From positions 1 through 64,000 of the forward strand of contig DASSQD010000035.1 in NCBI GenBank assembly GCA_035702665.1: a stretch of DNA of 64,000 nucleotides. Direction: 5' to 3'. A model generated the notes under the pieces. The model was not told the DNA's origin, searched no databases, and saw only the letters and a program-made list of their open reading frames with translations. This DNA is from VBDM01 sp035702665 (GTDB taxonomy: Bacteria; Pseudomonadota; Gammaproteobacteria; Burkholderiales; SG8-39). Position 1 is the first letter of the stretch, and every line of letters starts with the position of its first letter. Below are positions 42,877 to 51,258 of this stretch, piece after piece. A program made the translations under genes and the position numbers.

Positions 42877-45138
42877 CTGAAGCAGCATATCGTCCGAATT
42901 GCGCTTGGCCTCCTCGTCACGCTGGTCTTTCTGGGGCACGCCGCCAAGCTCTATCAGATAGGGTTCATTACCCAGCTCGACAACATCATCTACGACTATC
43001 GGCTGCGCCTGACCATGCCGGGCACGGTCGACGACAGGATCGTAATCCTGGACATCGACGAGCGCAGCTTGGACCCGCGCGCTCTGGGGCGCTGGCCATG
43101 GAGCCGCGACAAGATCGCAGTGCTCCTCCAGAAGCTGTTCGACAAGTACGGCGTTCTCATCGTCGGCTTCGACGTCGTCTTCGCCGAGCCGGACGAGAGC
43201 TCCGGCCTCCCGGTCCTCGAGCGGCTGGGTAAAACACGTCTCAAGGACATCGGCGCCTTCCAGTCCGCGCTCGTGCAGTTGCGCCCCGAGCTGGATTACG
43301 ACACGAGCTTCGCGAACTACATTCGCGGACGGCCCGTGGTCCTCAGCTACTATTTCAACAGCGACAAGAACGCGGTCGAGAGCGGCGCGCTGCCCGAGCC
43401 CGTTCTCCCAGCCGAAACGTTCAGCGGAAGGCGGATCACGATCCTCGATTGGCGCGGGTACACGGGTAACCTGGCCGAGTTCCAGGCGAATGCCAGCGCC
43501 GGTCATTTCAATCCGCGGGTGGACGACGACGGTGTATCACGGCGCGTGCCGATGCTCGCGGAATACAAGGGCCAGTACTACGAGGCGTTCTCCCTGGCGA
43601 TCGTGCGGATGTACCTCGCGATCCAGGAAGCGGCGAGAAGCAAGGCGGCCGCGGTCAAGCTGCCGGATGTCAAGATCAACGCGATCCCGGATCGCTTCGT
43701 CACGCGCGGCTACACGGGAGTGGAGTGGCTCGAGGTGGGCCCCCTCAAAGTGCCCGTAGACGACGAAATTGCCGCGCAGGTTCCGTACCGCGGCCCGAGA
43801 GGCAGCTTCCCCTATGTTTCGCTGGCGGACATCTGGTCGGACAAAGTTGCGTCGGAGAAACTCCGAGGCAAGATCGCGCTGGTCGGCGCTACCGCGCCCG
43901 GCCTGTTCGATCTTCGTTCCGCACCGGTCGGGAATGTCTACCCTGGGGTGGAAATACACGCCAACCTGGTTGCAGGAATTCTCGACGGCAAGCTCAAGCA
44001 AAAGCCGCCGTACATGCTCGGTGCGGAAGTGGTGCTCCTTGTTATCGGCGGCATCGCGCTCACGTTTTTGATTCCCTTGCTTTCGCCCCTCTGGGCCTCG
44101 GCCGCGGCGCTGATCGGGACGGCCCTCATTACACTCGTCGACCTCGCGCTGTGGTCGTATTCCGGCTTGGTGCTGCCCCTCGCCGCGTCGGTCCTGATGA
44201 CTGCCACTCTGTATACGGTCAACATGGCTTACGGGTACTTCGTCGAGGCGCGTTCCAAGCGGCAGTTCACGGAGCTCTTTGGGCAATATGTCCCACCAGA
44301 GCTGGTGGACAAGATGGCCGAAGACCCGCAGCAGTATACGATGGAGCCGCACAACGCCGAGCTCACCATCCTGTTCTCCGACGTACGCGGATTTACCAGC
44401 ATTTCGGAAGCGCTCAGCCCCGAGCACCTGCGCGAATACATCAACGAGTACTTGACCGACATGAGCGACATCATCCGCGCGAAGCACCGCGGCACGCTCG
44501 ACAAGTACATCGGCGACGCGATCATGGCGTTCTGGAATGCCCCGGTCGAGGACAAATTCCACCCCCGCAGTGGCGTTCTCGCTGCGATGGAGATGCTGCG
44601 CCAGTGCGATGTCTTGAACCAGAGGTTCGCCGCGCGCGGATGGCCGACACTCAAGATCGGCATCGGCGTCAACTCCGGAAACGTGCGCGTCGGCGACATG
44701 GGGTCCAAGATACGCAAGGCGTACACCGCGATGGGCGATGCGGTGAACGTTGCCTCGAGACTGGAAGGCAGGACCAAGCATTACGGGGCAGGGATACTCG
44801 TCGGTGAGGAGACACGCAAGGTTGTCCAGGACGTGGTTTTCAAGGAGATCGACAAGATCAAAGTCAAGGGGAAGGACGAGGCAATCACGATCTACGAGCC
44901 GGTCGGGATGGAGACCCACGTCGAAAAGCGGGTTCTCGAGGAGCTCAAGCTCTGGCACCAGACACTGCGGCAATATCGCCTGCACCAGTGGGACCAGGTC
45001 GAGGTGGGTCTACTGAATCTGCAGCGCATGAATCCCGACTGCTACCTCTACAAGCTGTACGCCAGCGAGGTCGCCGACAAGCGCCGTAATCCGCCGCCGG
45101 CCGGGTGGGACGGCGTAACGGTGTTCGATGAAAAATAG
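42877..45138 (+). CDS. CHASE2-domain adenylate/guanylate cyclase, apparent CTG start
   Basis: Membrane class III nucleotide cyclase, about 753 residues. An N-terminal helix, CHASE2 (about 50-370, IVILDIDERSLDPRALGRWPWSRD), two to three helices (about 380-455) and a cytosolic cyclase domain (about 465-690). The metal aspartates lie in FSDVRGF (about 501) and YIGDAIMAFW (about 545), and the lysine before YIGD fits an adenine-specific enzyme. The first ATG (43015) would remove the membrane helix and cut into CHASE2. The only plausible upstream start in frame is CTG 42877, 4 bp after GGAGG, giving LKQHIVRIALGLL. Otherwise a sequence error is possible. Confidence 0.87.
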   Translation: MKQHIVRIALGLLVTLVFLGHAAKLYQIGFITQLDNIIYDYRLRLTMPGTVDDRIVILDIDERSLDPRALGRWPWSRDKIAVLLQKLFDKYGVLIVGFDVVFAEPDESSGLPVLERLGKTRLKDIGAFQSALVQLRPELDYDTSFANYIRGRPVVLSYYFNSDKNAVESGALPEPVLPAETFSGRRITILDWRGYTGNLAEFQANASAGHFNPRVDDDGVSRRVPMLAEYKGQYYEAFSLAIVRMYLAIQEAARSKAAAVKLPDVKINAIPDRFVTRGYTGVEWLEVGPLKVPVDDEIAAQVPYRGPRGSFPYVSLADIWSDKVASEKLRGKIALVGATAPGLFDLRSAPVGNVYPGVEIHANLVAGILDGKLKQKPPYMLGAEVVLLVIGGIALTFLIPLLSPLWASAAALIGTALITLVDLALWSYSGLVLPLAASVLMTATLYTVNMAYGYFVEARSKRQFTELFGQYVPPELVDKMAEDPQQYTMEPHNAELTILFSDVRGFTSISEALSPEHLREYINEYLTDMSDIIRAKHRGTLDKYIGDAIMAFWNAPVEDKFHPRSGVLAAMEMLRQCDVLNQRFAARGWPTLKIGIGVNSGNVRVGDMGSKIRKAYTAMGDAVNVASRLEGRTKHYGAGILVGEETRKVVQDVVFKEIDKIKVKGKDEAITIYEPVGMETHVEKRVLEELKLWHQTLRQYRLHQWDQVEVGLLNLQRMNPDCYLYKLYASEVADKRRNPPPAGWDGVTVFDEK

Positions 45139-45153
45139 GACGGGCGCCGCTCC

Positions 45154-45921
45154 ATGAAGCTCAGGATTCTGGGCTGCAGCGGAGGCATAGGCGGGCGGCA
45201 CCTCCGCACGACGTCCATGCTGCTGGACAACGATATCCTCGTCGACGCCGGGACCGGGGTAGCAGATCTTTCCCTGACCGAGCTCTCCCTCATCGACCAC
45301 GTTTTCCTGACACACTCGCACCTGGACCACATCTCGAGCATCCCGTTCATGGTGGACACGGTCGGTGGAATGCGCGACCAGCCGCTCACGGTCTGGGCAG
45401 TACCGGCGACGCTCGAGATCCTGCGCAGCCACATCTTCAACTGGAGCGTCTGGCCGGACTTCTCACAGATTCCAAGCCCGGACCAGCCGTTTCTCAGGTA
45501 TCGCGAGATCCAGGTCGGCGACACGGTCGAGTTGAAAAAGCGAAAGCTGACGGCGCTTCCCGCCAACCATGTCGTACCCGCCGTCGGGTATCACCTGGAT
45601 TCCGGAAAGGGCAGCCTGGTATTCACCGGTGACACCACGACGAACGATCCTCTTTGGGTTATCGTCAACAAGATATCCAATCTGAAGTACCTGATCATCG
45701 AGACCGCCTTCTGCAACCGCGAGAAGGAGCTGGCGGTGATCTCGAAACATCTCTGCCCGAGCATGCTCGCCGACGAGTTGGGCAAGCTCGAGCGCACCGC
45801 GGAGATCTACATCACCCATCTAAAGCCGGGTGAAATCGAGTTGACCATGCAGGAAATCGAGGAGGACGCAGGCCAGTACCGCCCGCGGATGCTGCAAAAC
45901 AATCAGGTTTTTGAGTTCTGA
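45154..45921 (+). CDS. Class II 3',5'-cyclic-nucleotide phosphodiesterase
   Basis: Metallo-beta-lactamase-fold phosphodiesterase, 255 residues. The zinc motif THSHLDH is at about 53-59, with downstream ligands in LPANHVVPAVGYHL, FTGDTT and ITHLKPGE. It resembles yeast PDE1-type class II enzymes (PF02112) that hydrolyse cAMP. It starts 15 bp after the cyclase, so synthesis and breakdown of the messenger are made together. Confidence 0.86.
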   Translation: MKLRILGCSGGIGGRHLRTTSMLLDNDILVDAGTGVADLSLTELSLIDHVFLTHSHLDHISSIPFMVDTVGGMRDQPLTVWAVPATLEILRSHIFNWSVWPDFSQIPSPDQPFLRYREIQVGDTVELKKRKLTALPANHVVPAVGYHLDSGKGSLVFTGDTTTNDPLWVIVNKISNLKYLIIETAFCNREKELAVISKHLCPSMLADELGKLERTAEIYITHLKPGEIELTMQEIEEDAGQYRPRMLQNNQVFEF

Positions 45922-45933
45922 GGCGGGCGGAGG

Positions 45934-47001
45934 ATGTGCGCGACTAGAGTGAGCGCGGAGACGTTGAAAGGCTTCGAGCCCATCGGCTCGCTGCCCGACT
46001 CGCGCCTCAACGAGCTCGCGGGGCTCTGCAAGCTCGAGACGGTCGGCAAGGACTCCGAGTCGTTTCTGGTTCGCAACATCTCCGGACAGGCCGTCTATCT
46101 GCTGCGCGGGGAACTAGTGCTGACCTACCCGGACGGTACGTCGAAGATCCTCGTGGGAGGCTCGGAGCGCTCGCGATATCCGCTCGCACATCGCGGCGAA
46201 GTCTTCACGAGCGCCAAGGCCGTCACGGAAGTGGAGCTGATGCGCATCGACGACGACCTTCTCGACGTCATGGCAACTTGGGATCAGGTCGCCGCGGTCG
46301 AGAGCTCGCCGAAGAAGACCGCAAAGGAGAGCGGCGCATTCGCCAACTGGTCGATGATGTCGGGGATGTTCAGCGTCAGCAGCCTGAAGTACGGTGCTTT
46401 CTCGCAATTGCCGCCGGCACATATCGACGAGCTGCTGGGTCGCTTCGAGCGCGTTACGTTCAAGAAGGGCGATGTCGTGATTCGCGAGGGTGCGGAGGGC
46501 GACTTCTATTTCGTGATCGAAACGGGCCGGTGCAGGGTCGAGCGGATGGTCGGGGGAGTGTCCATGCTGCTCGCCGAGCTGAAGAGCGGAGACGCTTTCG
46601 GCGAGGAGGCGCTGGTGTCCGAGGTCAAGCGCAATGCCACGGTGACGATGAAGAGCGACGGCACATTGCTGAAGCTATCGAAGAAGGATTTCGTGGAGCT
46701 GCTGCGCGAGCCGCTGCTGCAGCGCATATCCGCGGAGGACGCGCGCGCGAAGGTGGTCGACGGTGCGCAGTGGATCGACGTGCGCTATCCGTCCGAATAC
46801 CAGTACGACAAACTTCCCGGGGCCATCAATATTCCCCTGTCGGACATTCGCAATGCCTTCGGCGCCCTGGACAAGGGAAAGGAGTACGTGCTCTACTGCC
46901 AGAGCGAGCGCCGCAGCGCCGCGGCGGCGTTTCTCATGGCCCAGCGGGGGTACCGGGCGTACGTGCTCGCGGGCGGCCTCTGGGGCGAAACGAAGCGGTG
47001 A
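45934..47001 (+). CDS. Cyclic-nucleotide-binding protein with C-terminal rhodanese domain
   Basis: Soluble 355-residue protein. A degenerate cNMP-type domain comes first (about 15-105), then a canonical one (about 150-265). Its phosphate-binding cassette reads GDAFGEEALVSEVKRNATV, with the conserved Glu and Arg. A rhodanese domain (about 270-353) follows, with the active-site cysteine in YCQSERRSA. There is no HTH, so it is not a transcription factor. It starts 12 bp after the phosphodiesterase and should read the same messenger. The role of the rhodanese domain, sulfur transfer or protein binding, cannot be told from sequence. Confidence 0.87.
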   Translation: MCATRVSAETLKGFEPIGSLPDSRLNELAGLCKLETVGKDSESFLVRNISGQAVYLLRGELVLTYPDGTSKILVGGSERSRYPLAHRGEVFTSAKAVTEVELMRIDDDLLDVMATWDQVAAVESSPKKTAKESGAFANWSMMSGMFSVSSLKYGAFSQLPPAHIDELLGRFERVTFKKGDVVIREGAEGDFYFVIETGRCRVERMVGGVSMLLAELKSGDAFGEEALVSEVKRNATVTMKSDGTLLKLSKKDFVELLREPLLQRISAEDARAKVVDGAQWIDVRYPSEYQYDKLPGAINIPLSDIRNAFGALDKGKEYVLYCQSERRSAAAAFLMAQRGYRAYVLAGGLWGETKR

Positions 47002-47169
47002 GGGCGCGCGCAAAGCGGGTATTCCGACCGGTCAGGCGCGATTCTCGCTTGCTGGAAAGCAGTTGCAGGCTCCGGCGCGTGAATAACGCCCGGCCGCGCA
47101 CGGGTGAACGGTGGTAAAGTAATTGATTATCTGGCCATTTCGGGTGCTGGACACTAGGGTGGGTTGCCA

Positions 47170-49536
47170 ATGAGCGCGGTACTACAGACGCACGTGGGCG
47201 CGGCCGGCGATGTCAACAGCCGGTTGAATTTCCAGAAGAATCTCCAGAGCGTCACCAACAAGATCCACGCCACCACCAACGTGGATGAGATCATGCTGGA
47301 AGTCAGCGCCGACATCTGCACCTTGTTCAACGCCGACCGCCTGACGATCTACACCGTGGGCGAGGACAAGCAGAGCATTGTCTCCAAGGTCAAGACGGGC
47401 CTCAACTCGTTCAAAGACCTCAAGCTGCCCATCGCAGAGCACTCCATCGCAGGCTTCGTTGCGCTGTCGAAGAAGATGCTCAGCCTGAGGGACGTCTACG
47501 ACGAGAGCGAGCTCAGGGCACACAATCACAATTTGCGCTTTCTGCAGGAAGTCGACAAGCGCACGGGCTATCGCACCAAGCAGATGCTGGTTGCGCCGGT
47601 GGCGGAGCCCGGAAGCGGGGAACTGGTCGGTGTAGTCCAGTTAATCAACAACAAGGCCGGCGTTCCCTTTGGCCAACTCGCCGAAGAGGGCGTGAGCGAG
47701 CTTTGCCAGACGCTGGCTATCGCCCTCAAGCAGCGCCAGAAGCCGCAGGTTCTCAAGACCAAGTACGACTTCCTCGTCGGCGACGCGGTGATCTCCGCCG
47801 CGGAGTTCGAGCTGGCGGCGCGCTCGGCGCGCAAGAAGGCGGTCGACGTCGAAGATGTGCTGACCCAGGAATTCCAGGTCAAGCTTCCCGCGATAGGCGC
47901 GGCGCTGGCGAAGTTCTTCGGGACGCCCTACGAGCCTTTCAAGCCGGATCGCATCAAGCCGATGGATCTGCTGAAGAACCTGAAGCGCGAGTACGTGGAT
48001 TCCAATCAATGGGTCCCGATCGAGGATTCCAAGGAAGGCCTCGTTATCCTTTGCCTCGATCCGGAGCGAATCAAGAGCTCGCGCATCGTCCAGAACGTCT
48101 TCCCGGGCCGCAAGCTGACGTACCGCGTCACGACTCTCAAGGAGTTCAAGGACACGCTCAAGGCCTTCTATGGCGCGGACGCGGTCGACAGCGGCGACAT
48201 CGGCGACATGCTTCACGACCTCCAGGAAGACGAAGGTCCGGCGGAGACGGGGGATGACGATGTTTCGGCGGCGGCCGACAACGAGTTGGTCAAGCTGGTC
48301 AACAAGATCATCATCGATGCCTACAACCAGGGTGCCTCCGACATCCACATCGAGCCTTATCCGGGCAAGGGGAAGACCGAGATCCGACTAAGAAAAGACG
48401 GCTCGCTGGTTCCCTATATCGAGGTCCCGGGGTCCTACCGGAACGCCATTGTGGCGCGCATCAAGATCATGTGCGATCTCGACATCTCGGAAAAGCGCAA
48501 GCCGCAGGACGGCAAGATCAAGTTCAAGAAATTCGGGCCGCTCGACATCGAGCTGCGGGTGGCGACGATTCCGTCCCAGGGCGGCGTCGAGGACGTGGTC
48601 ATGCGTATCCTCGCCGCGGGGGAGCCTATCCCGATCGACAAGCTGGGGCTTTCGCCTTCAAACCTGCCAAAGCTCAAGGAGACGGTCAGCAAGCCCTACG
48701 GGCTGTTCTTCTGCTGCGGTCCCACTGGCTCGGGCAAGACCACGACGCTGCACTCGGTGCTGGGTTTCCTGAACACGCCCGACACCAAGATCTGGACTGC
48801 CGAGGACCCGGTCGAAATCACGCAGAAAGGCCTGCGCCAGGTGCAGGTCAACAAGAAGGCGGGTCTCGATTTCGCTGCGGTCATGAAGTCCTTCCTCCGC
48901 GCGGATCCGGACATCATCATGGTCGGCGAGATGCGCGACAAGGAGACCACCGGGACCGGCATCGAGGCCTCGCTCACGGGTCACTTGGTGTTCGCGACGC
49001 TGCATACCAACAGCGCTCCCGAATCCATCATCCGCTTGCTCGACATGGGTATGGACCCCTTCAATTTCGCCGACGCGCTGCTGGGGATTCTCGCGCAGCG
49101 GCTGGCCAAGCGCCTCTGCAGCAAGTGCAAGCAGCCCTACGCCGCCGGCGCGGACGAGATGAAGCATATCCTGCAAGAGTATTGCACCGAACTTCTGAAT
49201 ACCGGCCCGTTCAAGAAGGACGCCAAATCAGCCTACGAGCATGTCTACCGTGACCTTGCGAAGCACTACGCCAACGACAAGGGGCAGTTCACCCTTTACA
49301 GGGCCAAGGGCTGCGATGCCTGCGGCAATACGGGATACAAAGGGCGGGTCGGTCTGCACGAGCTCCTGATTGCGTCCGATCACCTCAAGAAGTTGATCCA
49401 GGAGCACGCGCGGGTAGCCGAGATCCTGGCGCTCGCCCTTGAAGAAGGTATGCGGACCCTGAAGATGGATGGCATCGAGAAGGTGCTTCAAGGCATTACC
49501 GACATGCCGCAGGTCCGCGCGGTCTGCATCAAGTAA
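47170..49536 (+). CDS. GAF-domain GspE/PilB-family ATPase
   Basis: Hexameric secretion or type IV pilus assembly ATPase, about 788 residues. A GAF domain (about 25-180) precedes an MshEN/GspE_N-like domain (about 190-345) and the T2SSE ATPase (about 370-760). Walker A GPTGSGKTTT is near 517, the Asp box DIHIEPYPGKG near 395, Walker B IIMVGEMRD near 580, and the zinc tetracysteine C-x2-C ... C-x2-C about 650-720. The MshEN RLG motif that binds c-di-GMP is not recognisable. ATG 47170 is chosen over a TTG two codons upstream. No pilC or pilD is adjacent. Confidence 0.9.
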   Translation: MSAVLQTHVGAAGDVNSRLNFQKNLQSVTNKIHATTNVDEIMLEVSADICTLFNADRLTIYTVGEDKQSIVSKVKTGLNSFKDLKLPIAEHSIAGFVALSKKMLSLRDVYDESELRAHNHNLRFLQEVDKRTGYRTKQMLVAPVAEPGSGELVGVVQLINNKAGVPFGQLAEEGVSELCQTLAIALKQRQKPQVLKTKYDFLVGDAVISAAEFELAARSARKKAVDVEDVLTQEFQVKLPAIGAALAKFFGTPYEPFKPDRIKPMDLLKNLKREYVDSNQWVPIEDSKEGLVILCLDPERIKSSRIVQNVFPGRKLTYRVTTLKEFKDTLKAFYGADAVDSGDIGDMLHDLQEDEGPAETGDDDVSAAADNELVKLVNKIIIDAYNQGASDIHIEPYPGKGKTEIRLRKDGSLVPYIEVPGSYRNAIVARIKIMCDLDISEKRKPQDGKIKFKKFGPLDIELRVATIPSQGGVEDVVMRILAAGEPIPIDKLGLSPSNLPKLKETVSKPYGLFFCCGPTGSGKTTTLHSVLGFLNTPDTKIWTAEDPVEITQKGLRQVQVNKKAGLDFAAVMKSFLRADPDIIMVGEMRDKETTGTGIEASLTGHLVFATLHTNSAPESIIRLLDMGMDPFNFADALLGILAQRLAKRLCSKCKQPYAAGADEMKHILQEYCTELLNTGPFKKDAKSAYEHVYRDLAKHYANDKGQFTLYRAKGCDACGNTGYKGRVGLHELLIASDHLKKLIQEHARVAEILALALEEGMRTLKMDGIEKVLQGITDMPQVRAVCIK

Positions 49537-49583
49537 GGCGGCGCGACGCCGCTCGATCCACGGCCGGCTACCCTGGGGGGTTC

Positions 49584-51239
49584 TTGGAGACCGACGAAGA
49601 TCTGTTTCGCCGTCTCGAGCAGCTTAACGAGATCGGCTCTGCCCTCTCGCAGGAGAAAGATATCGATCACCTGCTGGAGAAGATCCTTCTCGCGGCGAAG
49701 GCGATCACGCGTGCCGCGGGCGGTACCCTGTACGTCCTGGAGCCCTCCGATGAGGGCCCGCGGCTCAGGTTCGCGATCATGAGGAACGAGGCATTGGGCA
49801 TTGCGATGGGAGGCACCACCGGCAACCCCATACCCTTCTATCCGGTTCACCTGTACGGAAAGGACGGAAAACCGAACAACCAGATGGTCGCTGCGTATGC
49901 GGCCCTTACCAGCAAGACGGTCAACATCGCAGACGCCTATTCGGAAGAGGGTTTCGATTTCTCCGGGACACGCAATTTCGACAGGAAGACGGGATACCGA
50001 TCCAAAGCTTTCCTCACCGTTCCGATGAAGAACCACGAAGGCGAGATCATCGGCGTGCTCCAGTTGATCAACCGCATGGAGCCGGGAACGAACGAGGTAG
50101 GCCCTTTTGCCTCGTCCGACCAGCGTCTTGCGGAATCTCTCGCGTCGCAGGCTGCCATCGCGCTTACGAATCGGCAGCTCATCAATCAGCTCGAGGTATT
50201 GTTCGAGTCCTTCATCGCGCTCATCAACACCGCTATAGACGAGAAGTCCCCGTACACGGGGGGGCACTGTCAGCGCGTCCCTGTGCTCACGATGATGCTC
50301 GCCGAGGCTGTCAACGAGACTTATGAAGGGCCGCTTCGCGAATTCAAGATGACCGACAAGGACCGCTATGAGCTTAAGATAGCCGGCCTGCTGCACGATT
50401 GCGGGAAAGTGACGACTCCGGTGCACGTCGTGGACAAGGCCACCAAGCTCGAGACGATCTTCGACCGGATCAATCTTCTGGACACGCGTTTCGAGGTGCT
50501 CAAGCGCGATCTCGAGATCGAGGCGTTGATGCGCAAGCTTGAGGTCGCGCGGAAGCGTGGCCTGAGCGAGAGCGCTGCGCGCGAGGAATCGGCGCGCGTC
50601 GACGAGGGCTATCGCGAAGGTCTGCGGGCCCTGGAAAGCGACCGCGAGTTCCTGCGTCACGCCAACATCGGGGGTGAGGTCATGTCGGCTGAGGCGCGTG
50701 ATCGCGTGGTCCGCATCGGTACCGGGCGCAAGTGGGTCGACGCGACAGGGAACATGGCGGACTTCCTCACGCCCGACGAGATCAACAACCTCACGATCGC
50801 TCGCGGTACGCTGACCCAGGAGGAACGCGAGACCATCAACCACCACATCGTCGCTACGATAAAGATGCTTGAGGCGCTGCCTTGGCCCAAGCATCTGCGC
50901 AACGTCCCGGAATACGCCGGCGGTCACCACGAACGCATGGACGGGAAGGGCTATCCCCGGGGACTGACGCGCGAGAAGATGTCCGTCCAAGCCCGGGTCA
51001 TGGGGATTGCCGACATATTCGAGGCACTGACGGCGAAAGACCGGCCGTACAAGCGCGGCAAGACTCTCTCCGAGTCGCTGAAGATTCTAGGCAACTTCCG
51101 GTTGAACGGCCACATCGATCCGGACCTGTTCGACGTATTCGTGCGCAAGAAGGTGTATTTGCGCTATGCCGAACAGTTCCTCGACCGTGATCAGATCGAC
51201 GAGGTCGAAGAGTCCAAGATCCCGGGATTCGTGCCGTAG
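49584..51239 (+). CDS. GAF-HD-GYP domain protein (putative c-di-GMP phosphodiesterase)
   Basis: Cytosolic 551-residue signalling protein. GAF domain about 20-195, then an HD-GYP domain split by a long charged helical insert (about 285-385). Metal residues are in GGHCQRV (about 226), LLHDCGKV (about 270), NHHI, and the signature HHERMDGKGYP (about 447), followed by ADIFEALTAKDRPYK. All expected residues for c-di-GMP hydrolysis are present. The start is TTG 49584, the only start before the first GAF helix; the upstream GGGGGG is a weak ribosome site. Its GAF resembles that of the preceding ATPase. Confidence 0.9.
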   Translation: METDEDLFRRLEQLNEIGSALSQEKDIDHLLEKILLAAKAITRAAGGTLYVLEPSDEGPRLRFAIMRNEALGIAMGGTTGNPIPFYPVHLYGKDGKPNNQMVAAYAALTSKTVNIADAYSEEGFDFSGTRNFDRKTGYRSKAFLTVPMKNHEGEIIGVLQLINRMEPGTNEVGPFASSDQRLAESLASQAAIALTNRQLINQLEVLFESFIALINTAIDEKSPYTGGHCQRVPVLTMMLAEAVNETYEGPLREFKMTDKDRYELKIAGLLHDCGKVTTPVHVVDKATKLETIFDRINLLDTRFEVLKRDLEIEALMRKLEVARKRGLSESAAREESARVDEGYREGLRALESDREFLRHANIGGEVMSAEARDRVVRIGTGRKWVDATGNMADFLTPDEINNLTIARGTLTQEERETINHHIVATIKMLEALPWPKHLRNVPEYAGGHHERMDGKGYPRGLTREKMSVQARVMGIADIFEALTAKDRPYKRGKTLSESLKILGNFRLNGHIDPDLFDVFVRKKVYLRYAEQFLDRDQIDEVEESKIPGFVP

Positions 51240-51258
51240 GTCCCGGGAATACGGTTTG

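Noticed and set aside
47002..47169. Sigma-54 promoter before the GAF-GspE ATPase
   Set aside because: TGGC and TGC elements are present, but the GG-to-GC spacing is one base too long. A TTGATT is present but no -10 lies at proper distance. No promoter was called.
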